Shown one piece after another: positions 37,695 through 49,730 of a DNA stretch of 64,000 nt. The notes under the pieces are model-generated. The model had not been told where the DNA came from and made no database searches. It saw only the letters and a list, made by a program, of their open reading frames with translations. The DNA is from Hydractinia symbiolongicarpus (lineage: Eukaryota > Cnidaria > Hydrozoa > Anthoathecata > Hydractiniidae), in the NCBI RefSeq assembly GCF_029227915.1, contig NC_079879.1:1922001-1986000 (forward strand). Reading direction: 5' to 3'. Position 1 is the stretch's first letter; the number at the start of each line of letters is the position of its first letter. A program made the translations under genes and the position numbers.

Positions 37695-40303
37695 GCGGCA
37701 CATATTCGTACCAACATGTACTTAGCGATATTTTTCTGATATTACTAGGTTGCATCGCTCTTAACAGTGAAGCGATTGACTGTGGGACTTAATTGCACTG
37801 ATTTTGGACTTTGACCTTATAAATGTGATAAATGAGGAAATTGGACTCCAAAAAATAACATTCTTCTTAATTTGAAATGATTGCTGGAACTCAGCGATTA
37901 CACTGGTCGCTGTGGTAGCGCTTTAATGAAAAATTTAGATAAATATGTCATTTTGGCCCGAGGGACCAGTCGTAGTCGTTAGCGCGGGCTGAAGAAATAG
38001 AGACTGTTTTAAAAACTACAATTCATTGACTTTCTAACATTATCAGTCGGCTTGAGTTACAACGGTTGCGTCAGATATTCGTACCAACATGTTTTTAGCG
38101 ATATTTTTCTGATATTACTAGGTTGCATCGCTTTTAACAGTGAAGCGATTGACTGTGGGACTTAATTGCACTGATTTTGGACTGTGACCTTATAAATGTG
38201 ATAAATGAGGAAATTGGACTCCAAGAAAAAGCATTCTTCTTAATGTGACATGATTGCTGGAATTCAGCGATTGCACTGGGCGCTGTGGTAGCGCTTCATT
38301 TAAAAATTTAGATAAATAAGTCATTTTGAATTGTGGGACCAATCCTAGCCGCTAGCGCTCGTTGAAAAAATAGAGACATTTTCAAAAACTACATGTTATT
38401 GATTTTCTAACGGTATAAGTCCGTTTCAGTTACAACGGTTGCGTCACATATTTGTACCAACATGTATTTAGCGATATTTTTCTGATATTACTAGGTTGCA
38501 TCGCTTTTAACAGTGAAACGATTGACTGTGGGACTTAATTGCACTGATTTTGGACTTTGACCTTATAAATGTGATAAATGAGACAATTTGACTCCAAGAA
38601 ACAACATTCTTCTTAATCCGACATGATTGCTGGAACTCAGCGATTTCACAGCGTGCTTGGTAGTGCTTTAATGAAAAATTTAGATAAATATGTCATTTTG
38701 TACTGTGGGACGAATCCTACCCGTTGACGCGCGCTGAGAAAACATAGACAGCTTCCAAAACCGCATTTCATTGATGTTCTAACGGTATAAGTCCGTTTCA
38801 GCTACAACGGTTGCGTCACATATTCGTACCAACATGTATTTAGCGATATTTTTCTGATATTACTAGGTTGCATCGCTTTTAACAGTGAAGCAATTGACTG
38901 TGGGACTTAATTGCACTGATTTTGGACTTTGACCTTATAAATGTGATAAATGATCCAATTTGACTCTAAGAAACAACATTCTTCTTAATCTGACATGATT
39001 GCTGGAACTCATCGATTTCACAGGGTGCTGTGGTAGCGCGTTATTTAAAAATTTAGATTAGTATGTCATTTTGTTCTGTGGGACCAAACCTAGCCCTTAG
39101 CACGCGCCGAAAAAATAGACACAGTTTCAAAAACTACATTTCATTGACTTTCTAACATTATCAGTCGGCTTGAGTTTCAACGGTTGCGTCAGATATTCGT
39201 ACCAACATGTATTTAGCGATATATTTCTGATATTACTAGGTTGCATCGCTTTTAACAGTGAAGCGATTGACTGTGGGACTTAATTGCACTGATTTTGGAC
39301 TTTGACCTTATAAATGTGATAAATGAGGAAATTGGACTCCAAGAAATAACATTCTTCTTAGTTTGAAATGATTGCTGGAACTCAGCGTTTACACTGGGCG
39401 CTGTGGTAGCGCTTTAATGAAAAATTTAGATAAATATGTCATTTTGGCCCGAGGGGCCAGTCGTAGTTGTTAGCGCGCGTTGAAGAAATAGAGACTGTTT
39501 CAAAAACTACATTTCATTGCCTTTCAAGCAGTATCAGTCCGCTTGAGTTTCAACGGTTGCGTCACATATTCGTACCAACATCTAATTAGCGATATTTTTC
39601 TGATATTACTAGGTTGCATCGCTTTTAACAGTGAAACGATTGACTGTGGGACTTAATTGCACTGATTTTGGACTTTGACCTTATAAATGTGATAAATGAT
39701 CCAATTTGACTCCAAGAAACAACATTCTTCTTAATCTGACATGATTGCTGGAACTCAGCGATTTCACAGGGTGCTGTAGTAGCGCGTTATTTAAAAATTT
39801 AGATTAGTATGTCATTTTGTACTGTGGGACCAATCGTAGCCGTTAGCACGCGCCGAAAAAATAGACACAGTTCCAAAAACTACATTTCATTGACTTTCTA
39901 ACATTATCAGTCGGCTTCAGTTACAACGGTTGCGTCACATATTCGTACCAACATGTATTTAGCGATATTTTTCTGATATTACTAGGTTGCATCGCTTTTA
40001 ACAGTGAAGCGATTGACTGTGGGACTTAATTGCACTGATTTTGGCCTTTGACCTTATAAATGTGATAAATGATCCAATTTCACTCCAAGAAACAACATTC
40101 TTCTTAATCTCACATGATTGCTGGAACTCAGCGATTTCACAGGGTGCTTGGTAGCGCTTTAATGAAGAATTTAGATAAATATGTCATTTTGTACTGTGGG
40201 ACCAATCCTACCCGTTCACGCGCGCTGAGAAAACATAGACAGTTTCCAAAACTACATTTCATTGATTTTCTAACGGTATAAGTCCGTTTCAGTTACAACG
40301 GTT
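37695..40303 (+). repeat. Higher-order repeat, 7-mer version of the 8-mer
   Basis: Anchors are 37695, 38068, 38441, 38813, 39186, 39559 and 39932. The first five match 34713-36204 one for one. The monomer at 39559 is a fusion of the counterparts of 36577 (CATCTAATT and GAAACG) and 36950 (GATCCAAT and GCTGTAGTAGCGCG), with the breakpoint between about 39637 and 39699. That accounts for the missing eighth monomer. Confidence 0.84.
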
Positions 40304-43300
40304 GCGTCACATATTCGTACCAACATGTATTTAGCGATATTTTTCTGATATTACTATGCTGCATCGCTTTTAACAGTGAAGCGATTGACTGTGGGACTTA
40401 ATTGCACTGATTTTGGACTTTGACCTTATAAATGTGATAAATGAGGAAATTGGACTCCAAGAAATAACATTCTTCTTAGTTTGAAATGATTGCTCGAACT
40501 CAGCGATTACACTGGGCGCTGTAGTAGCGCTTTAATGAAGAATTTAGATAAATATGTCATTTTGTACTATAGGACCAATCCTAGCCGTTAATGCGCGCTG
40601 AGAAAACATAGACAGTTTCCAAAAACTACATTTCATTGATTTTCTAACGGTATAAGTCCGTTTCAGTTACAACGGTTGCGTCACATATTCGTACCAACAT
40701 GTACTTAGCGATATTTTTCTGATATTACTAGGTTGTATCGCCTTTAACATTGAAGCGATTGACTGTGGGACTTAATTGCACTGATTTTGGACTTTGACCT
40801 TGTAAATGTGATAAATGAGGAAATTGGACTCCAAGAAATAACATTTTTCTTAGTTTGAAATGATTGCTGGAACTCAGCGATTACACTGGGCGCTGTGGTA
40901 GCGCTTTAATAAAAAATTTAGATAAATATGTGATTTTGGCCAGAGGGGCCAGTCGTAGTTGTTAGCGCGCGTTGAAGAAATAGAGACTGGTTCAAAAACT
41001 ACATTTCATTGCCTTTCAAGCAGTATCAGTCCGCTTGAGTTTCAACGGTTGCGTCACATATTCGTACCAACATCTAATTAGCGAAATTTTTCTGATATTA
41101 CTAGGTTGCATCGCTTTTAACAGTGAAACGATTGACTGTGGGAATTAATTGCACTGATTTTGGACTTTGACCTTATAAATGTGATAAATGAGCCAATTTG
41201 ACTCCAAGAAACAACATTCTTCTTAATCTGACATGATTGCTGGAACTCAGCGATTACACTAACCGCTGTGGTAGCGCTTTAATGAAGAATTTAGATAAAT
41301 ATGTCATTTTGTACTATAGGACCAATCCTAGCCGTTAATGCGCGCTGAGAAAACATAGACAGTTTCCAGAACTACATTTCATTGCCTTTCTAACAGTATC
41401 AGTCCGCTTCAGTTACAACGGTTGCGTCACATATTCGTACCAACATGTATTTAGCGATATTTTTCTGATATTACTAGGTTGCATCGCTTTTAACAGTGAA
41501 GCGATTGACTGTGGGACTTAATTGCACTGATTTTGGACTTTGACCTTATAAATGTGATAAATGATCCAATTTGACTCCAAGAAACAACATTCTTCTTAAT
41601 CTGACATGATTGCTGGAACTCAGCGATTTCACAGGGTGCTGTGGTAGCGCTTTAATGAAGAATTGAGATAAATATGTCATTTTGTACTGTGGGACCAATC
41701 CTACCCGTTAACGCGCGCTGAGAAAACATAGACAGTTTCCAAAACTACATTTCATTGATTTTCTAACGGTATAAGTCCGTTTCAGTTACAACGGTTGCGT
41801 CACATATTCGTACCAACATGTATTTAGCGATATTTTTCTGATATTACTATGCTGCATCGCTTTTAACAGTGAAACGATTGACTGTGGGAATTAATTGCAC
41901 TGATTTTGGACTTTGACCTTATAAATGTGATAAATGAGCCAATTTGACTCCAAGAAACAACATTCTTCTTAATCTGACATGATTGCTGAAACTCAGCGAT
42001 TACACTAACCGCTGTGGTAGCGCTTTAATAAAGAATTTAGATAAATATGTCATTTTGTACTATAGGACCAATCCTAGCCGTTAATGCGCGCTGAGAAAAC
42101 ATAGACAGTTTCCAGAACTACATTTCATTGCCTTTCTAACAGTATCAGTCCGCTTCAGTTACAACGGTTGCGTCACATATTCGTACCAACATGTATTTAG
42201 CGATATTTTTCTGATATTACTAGGTTGCATCGCTTTTAACAGTGAAGCGATTGACTGTGGGACTTAATTGCACTGATTTTGGACTTTGACCTTATAAATG
42301 TGATAAATGATCCAATTTGACTCCAAGAAACAACATTCTTCTTAATCTGACATGATTGCTGGAACTCAGCGATTTCACAGGGTGCTGTGGTAGCGCTTTA
42401 ATGAAGAATTTAGATAAATATGTCATTTTGTACTGTGGGACCAATCCTACCCGTTAACGCGCGCTGAGAAAACATAGACAGTTTCCAAAACTACATTTCA
42501 TTGATTTTCTAACGGTATAAGTCCGTTTCAGTTACAACGGTTGCGTCACATATTCGTACCAACATGTATTTAGCGATATTTTTCTGATATTACTATGCTG
42601 CATCGCTTTTAACAGTGAAGCGATTGACTGTGGGACTTAATTGCACTGATTTTGGACTTTGACCTTATAAATGTGATAAATGAGGAAATTGGACTCCAAG
42701 AAATAACATTCTTCTTAGTTTGAAATGATTGCTGGAACTCAGCGATTACACTGGGCGCTGTAGTAGCGCTTTAATGAAAAATTTAGATAAATATGTCATT
42801 TTGGCCCGAGGGACCAGTCGTAGTCGTCAGCGCGGGGTGAAGAAACAGAGACTGTTTCAAAAACTACATTTCATTGCCCTTCAAGCAGTATCAGTCCGCT
42901 TGAGTTCCAACGGTTGCGTCACATATTCGTACCAACATGTAATTAGCGATATTTCTCTGATATTACTAGGTTGCATCGCTTTTAACAGTGAAGCGATTGA
43001 CTGTGGGACTTAATTGCACAGATTTTGGACTTTGACCTTTTAAATGTGATAAATGAGGAATTTGGACTCCAAGAAATAACATTCTTCTTAATTTGACATG
43101 ATTGCTGGAACTCAGCGATTACACTAGCCGCTGTGGTAGCGCTTTAATGAAGAATTTAGATAAATATGTCATTTTGTACTATAGGACCAATCCTAGCCGT
43201 TAATGCGCGCTGAGAAAACATAGACAGTTTCCAAAAACCACATTTCATTGATTTTCTAACGGTATAAGTCCGTTTCAGTTACAACGGTTGCGTCACATAT

Positions 43301-44134
43301 TCGTACCAACATGTACTTAGCGATATTTTTCTGATATTACTAGGTTGTATCGCTTTTAACATTGAAGCGATTGACTGTGGGACTTAATTGCACTGATTTT
43401 GGACTTTGACCTTGTAAATGTGATAAATGAGGAAATTGGACTCCAAAAAATAACATTTTTCTTAGTTTGAAATGATTGCTGGAACTCAGCGATTACACTG
43501 GGCGCTGTGGTAGCGCTTTAATAAAAAATTTAGATAAATATGTCATTTTGGCCCGAGGGGCCAGTCGTAGTTGTTAGCGCGCGTTGAAGAAATAGAGACT
43601 GTTTCAAAAACTACATTTCATTGCCTTTCAAGCAGTATCAGTCCGCTTGAGTTTCAACGGTTGCGTCACATATTCGTACCAACATCTAATTAGCGAAATT
43701 TTTCTGATATTACTAGGTTGCATCGCTTTTAACAGTGAAACGATTGACTGTGGGAATTAATTGCACTGATTTTGGACTTTGACCTTATAAATGTGATAAA
43801 TGAGCCACTTTGACTCCAAGAAACAACATTCTTCTTAATCTGACATGATTGCTGGAACTCAGCGATTACACTAACCGCTGTGGTAGCGCTTTAATGAAGA
43901 ATTTAGATAAATATGTCATTTTGTACTATAGGACCAATCCTACCCGTTAATGCGCGCTGAGAAAACATAGACAGTTTCCAGAACTACATTTCATTGCCTT
44001 TCTAACAGTATCAGTCCGCTTCAGTTACAACGGTTGCGTCACATATTCGTACCAACATGTATTTAGCGATATTTTTCTGATATTACTATGCTGCATCGCT
44101 TTTAACAGTGAAACGATTGACTGTGGGAATTAAT
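40304..44134 (+). repeat. 7-mer higher-order repeat with partial second copy
   Basis: Anchors are 40304, 40678, 41051, 41424, 41797, 42170, 42543, 42916, 43290, 43663 and 44036. Monomers 40678-42916 and 43290 onward share TTGTATCGC with ACATTGAAGCG, GCGAAATTTTTC, GGGAATTAATTG and ACTAACCGC at offset 2612 bp. Inside the unit, 41051-41796 and 41797-42542 form a 746-bp dimer pair. The monomers at 41797 and 44036 are hybrids of the TACTATGCTGC lineage with the GAAACG and GGGAATTAATTG lineage. Confidence 0.84.
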
Positions 44135-47100
44135 TGCACTGATTTTGGACTTTGACCTTATAAATGTGATAAATGATCCAATTTGACTCCAAGAAACAAC
44201 ATTCTTCTTAATCTGACATGATTGCTGGAACTCAGCGATTTCACAGGTTGCTGTGGTAGCGCTTTAATGAAGAATTTAGATAAATATGTCATTTTGCACT
44301 GTGGGACCAATCCTACCCGTTAACGCGCGCTGAGAAAACATAGACAGTTTCCAAAACTACATTTCATTGATTTTCTAACGGTATAAATCCGTTTCAGTTA
44401 CAACGGTTGCGTCACATATTCGTACCAACATGTATTTAGCGATATTTTTCTGATATTACTATGCTGCATCGCTTTTAACAGTGAAGCGATTGACTGTGGG
44501 ACTTAATTGCACTGATTTTGGACTTTGACCTTATAAATGTGATAAATGAGGAAATTGGACTCCAAGAAATAACATTCTTCTTAGTTTGAAATGATTGCTG
44601 GAACTCAGCGATTACACTGGGCGCTGTAGTAGCGCTTTAATGAAAAATTTAGATAAATATGTCATTTTGGCCCGAGGGACCAGTCGTAGTCGTCAGCGCG
44701 GGGTGAAGAAACAGAGACTGTTTCAAAAACTACATTTCATTGCCCTTCAAGCAGTATCAGTCCGCTTGAGTTCCAACGGTTGCGTCACATATTCGTACCA
44801 ACATGTAATTAGCGATATTTCTCTGATATTACTAGGTTGCATCACTTTTAACAGTGAAAAGATTGACTGTGAGACTTAATTGAACTGATATTGGACCTTG
44901 ACCTTATAAATATTATAAATGGGGCAATTGGTCTCCAAGAAAAAGCATTCTTCTTAATTTGACATGATTGCTGGAACTCAGCGATTACACTAGCCGCTGT
45001 GGTAGCGCTTTAATGAAGAATTTAGATAAATATGTCATTTTGTACTATAGGACCAATCCTAGCCGTTAATGCGCGCTGAGAAAACATAGACAGTTTCCAA
45101 AACTACATTTCATTGATTTTCTAACAGTATAAGTCCGTTTCAGTTACAACGATTGTGTCACATATTCGTACCAACATGTACTTAGCGATATTTTTCTGAT
45201 ATTACTAGGTTGCATCGCTTTTAACAGTGAAGCGATTGACTGTGGTACTTAATTGCACTGATTTTGGACTTTGACCTTATAAATGTGATAAATGAAGAAA
45301 TTGGACTCCAAGAAATGACATTTTTCTTAGTTTGAAATGATTGCTGGAACTCAGCGATTACACTGGGCGCTGTGGTAGCGCTTTAATGAAAAATTTAGAT
45401 AAATATGTCATTTTGGCCCGAGGGGCCAGTCGTAGTCGTTAGCGCGCGCTGAAGAAATAGAGACTGTTTCAAAAACTAAATTTCATTGCCTTTCAAGCAG
45501 TATCAGTCCGCTTGAGTTCCAACGGTTGCGTCACATATTCGTACCAACATGTAATTAGCGATATTTTTCTGTCATTACTAGGTTGCATTACTTTTAACAG
45601 TGAAGCGATTGACTGTGGGACTTAATTGGACTAATTTTGGACTTTGACCTTATAAAGGTGACAAATGATCAAATTTGACTCCAAGAATCAACATTCTTCT
45701 TAATCTGACATGATTGCTGGAACTCAGCGCTTTCACAAGGCGCTGTGGTAGCGCGTTATTTAAAAATTTAGAATAATATGTCGTTTTGTACTGTGGGACC
45801 AATCGTAGCCCTTAGCACGCGCTGAAAAAGTAGAGACAGTTTCAAAAACTACATTTCATTGACTTTCTAACAGAATCAGTCCGTTTCAGTTACAACGGTT
45901 GCGTGACATATTCGTACCAGCATGTATTTAGCGATATTTTTCTGATATTACTAGGTTGCATCGCTCTTAACAGTGAAGCGATTGACTGTGGGACTTAATT
46001 GCACTGATTTTGGACTTTGACCTTATAAATGTGATAAATGAGGAAATTGGACTCCAAGAAATAAAATTCTTCTTAATTTGAAATGATTGCTGGAACTCAG
46101 CGATTACACTGGGCGCTGTGGTAGCGCTTTAATGAAAAATTTAGATAAATATGTCATTTTGGCCCGAGGGACCAGTCGTAGTCGTTAGCGCGGGCTGAAG
46201 AAATACAGACTGTTTTAAAAACTACATTTCATTGCCTTTCAAGCAGTATCAGTCCGCTTGAGTTCCAACGGTTGCGTCACATATTCGTACCAACATGTAA
46301 TTAGCGATATTTTTCTGATATTACTAGGTTGCATCACTTTTAACAGTGAAAAGATAGACTGTGGGACTTAATTGAACTGATATTGGACTTTGACCTTATA
46401 AATATTATAAATGAGGCAATTGGACTCCAAAAAAAAGCATTCTTCTTAATTTGACATGATTGCTGGAACTCAGCGATTGCACTAGCCGCTGTGGTAGCGC
46501 TTTAATGAAGAATTTAGATAAATATGTCATTTTGTACTATAGGACCAATCCTAGCCGTTAATGCGCGCTGAGAAAACATAGCCAGTTTCCAAAACTACAT
46601 TTCATTGATTTTCTAACGGTATAAGTCCGTTTCAGTTACAACGGTTGCGTCACATATTCGTACCAACATGTACTTAGCGATATTTTTCTGATATTACTAG
46701 GTTGCATCGCTTTTAACAGTGAAGCGATTGACTGTGGGACTTAATTGCACTGATTTTGGACTTTGACCTTATAAATGTGATAAATGAGCCAATTTGACTC
46801 CAAGAAACAACATTCTTCTTAATCTGACATGATTGCTGGAACTCAGCGATTTCACAGGGTGCTGTGGTAGCGCGTTATTTAAAAATTTAGATTAGTATGT
46901 CATTTTGTACTGTGGGACCAATCCTAGCCCTTAGCACGCGCCGAAAAAATAGAGACAGTTTCAAAAACTACATGTCATTGACTTTCTAACATTATCAGTC
47001 GGCTTGAGTTACAACGGTTGCGTCACATATTCGTACCAACATGTATTTAGTGATATTTTTCTGATATTACTAGGTTGCATTACTTTTAACAGGGAAAAGA

Positions 47101-49730
47101 TTGACTGTGGGACTTAATTGAACTGATTTTGGACTTTGACCTTATAAATATTATAAATGAGGCAATTGGACTCCAAGAAATAGCATTCTTCTTAATTAGA
47201 CATGATTGCTGTAACTCAGCGATTACACTGGCCGCTGTGGTAGCGCTTTAATGAAGAATTTAGATAAATATGTCATTTTGTACTATAGGACCAATCCTAG
47301 CCGTTAACGCGCGCTGAGAAAACATAGACAGTTTCCAAAACTACATTTCATTGATTTTCTAACGGTATAAGTCCGTTTCAGTTACAACGGTTGCGTCACT
47401 TATTCGTACCAACATGTACTTAGCGATTTTTTTCTGGTATTACTAGGTTGCATCGCTTTTAACAGTGAAGCGATTGACTGTGGGACGTAATTGCACTGAT
47501 TTTTGACTTTGACCTTATAGATGTGATAAATGAGGAAATTGGACTCCAAGAAATAACATTCTTCTTAGTTTGAAATGATTGCTGGAACTCAGCGATTACA
47601 CTGGGTGCTGTAGTAGCGCTTTAATGAAAAATTTAGATAAATATGTCATTTTGGCCTGAGGGACCAGTCGTAGTCGTTAGCGCGGGCTGAAGAAACAGAG
47701 ACTGTTTCAAAAACTACATTTCATTGCCCTTCAAGCAGTATCAGTCCGCTTGAGTTCCAACGGTTGCGTCACATATTCGTACCAACATGTAATTTGCGAT
47801 ATTTCTCTGATATTACTAGGTTGCATCACTTTTAACAGTGAAAAGATTGACTGTGAGACTTAATTGAAGTGATATTGGACTTTGACCTTATAAATATTAT
47901 AAATGGGCCAATTGGTCTCCAAGAAAAAGCATTCTTCTTAATTTGACATGATTGCTGGAACTCAGCGATTACACTAGCCGCTGTGGTAGCGCTTTGATGA
48001 AGAATTTCGATAAATATGTCATTTTGTACTATAGGACCAATCCTAGCCGTTAATGCGCGCTGAGAAAACATAGACAGTTTCCAAAACTACATTTCATTGA
48101 TTTTCTAACGGTATAAGTCCGTTTCCGTTACAACGGTTGCGTCACATATTCGTACCAACATGTATTCAACGATATTTTTCTGACGTTACTAGGTTGCATA
48201 GCTTTTAAAAGTGAAGCGATTGACTGTGGGACTTAATTGCACTGATTTTGGCCTTTGACCTTATAAATGTGATAAATGAGGAAATTGGACTCCAAGAAAT
48301 AACATTCTTCTTAATTTGAAATGATTGCTGGAACTCAGCGATTACACTGGGCGCTGTGGTAGCGCTTTAATGAAAAATTTAGATAAATATGTCATTTTTG
48401 CCCGAGGGGCCAGTCGTAGTCGTTAGCGCGGACTGAAGAAATAGAGACTGTTTTAAAACCTACATTTAAATGCCTTTCAAGCAGTATCAGTCCGCTTGAG
48501 TTCCAACGGTTGCGTCACATATTCGTACCAACATGTAATTAGCGATATTTTTCTGATATTACTAGGTTGCATCACTTTTAACAGTGAAAAGATATACTGT
48601 GGGACTTAATTGAACTGATATTGGACTTTGACCTTATAAATATTATAAATGAAGCAATTGGACTCCAAGAAAAAGCATTCTTCTTAATTTGACATGATTG
48701 CTGGAACTCAGCGATTACACTAGCCGCTGTGGTAGCGCTTTAATGAAGATATTAGATAAATATGTCATTTTGTACTATAGGACCAATCCTAGCCGTTAAC
48801 GCGCGCTGAAAAAAAATAGACAGTTTCCAAAACCACATTTCATTGATTTTCTAACGGTATAAGTACGCTTGAGTTCCAACGGTTGCGTCACATATTTGTA
48901 CCAACATGTATTTAGCGATATTTTTCTGATATTACTAGGTTGCATCGCTTTTAACAGTGAAACGATTGACTGTGAGACTTAATTGCACTGATTTTGGACT
49001 TTGACCTAATAAATGTGATAAATGAGCCAATTTGACTCCAAGAGAAAAACATTCTTCTTAATCTGACATGATTGCTGGAACTCAGCGATTTCGCAGGGTG
49101 CTGTAGTAGCGCGTTATTTAAAAATTTAGATTAGTATGTCATTTTGTACTGTGGGACCAATCGTAGCCCTTAGCACGCGCTGAAAAAGCAGAGACAGTTT
49201 CAAAAACTACATTTCATTGACTTTCTAACAGTATCAGTCGGGTTGAGTTACAACGGTTGCGTCACATATTCGTACCAACATGTATTTAGTGATATTTTTC
49301 TGATATTACTAGGTTGCATCGCTTTTAACAGTGAAACGATCGACTGTGGGACTTAATTGAACTGATTTTGGACTTTGACCTTATAAATATTATAAATGAG
49401 GCAATTGTACTCCAAAAAATAGCATTCTTCTTAACTTGACATGATTGCTGGAACTCAGCGATTACACTGGCCGCTGTGGTAGCGCTTTAATGAAGAGTTT
49501 AGATAAATATGTCATTTTGTACTGTGGGACGAATCCTAGCCGTTAACGCGCGCTGAGAAAACATAGACTGCTTCCAAAACCCCATTTCATTGATTTTCTA
49601 ACGGTATAAGTCCGTTTCAGTTACAACGGTTGCGTCACATATTCGTACCAACATGTATTTAGCGATATTTTTCTGATATTACTAGGTTGCATCGCTTTTA
49701 ACAGTGAAGCGATTGACTGTGGGACTTAAT
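44135..49730 (+). repeat. Higher-order repeat, 15-mer copy 1 (recent)
   Basis: Anchors are 44409, 44782, 45155, 45528, 45901, 46274, 46647, 47020, 47393, 47766, 48139, 48512, 48885, 49259 and 49632. Every anchor from 44409 to 49632 has a partner exactly 5596 bp downstream, so there are no net indels between the copies. By eye I count about 25-30 substitutions, giving about 99.5% identity. Distinct internal markers are AGCTTTTAAAAGTGAAGCG with GTATTCAACG (48139) and GTGATATTTTTC (47020, 49259). Confidence 0.9.

Noticed and set aside
47832-48071. 79-aa minus-strand open frame, repeated at 53428-53667
   Set aside because: It begins at ATG but is pure satellite sequence, and the second copy is the 5596-bp HOR partner of the first. 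There is no domain and no independent evidence of coding.
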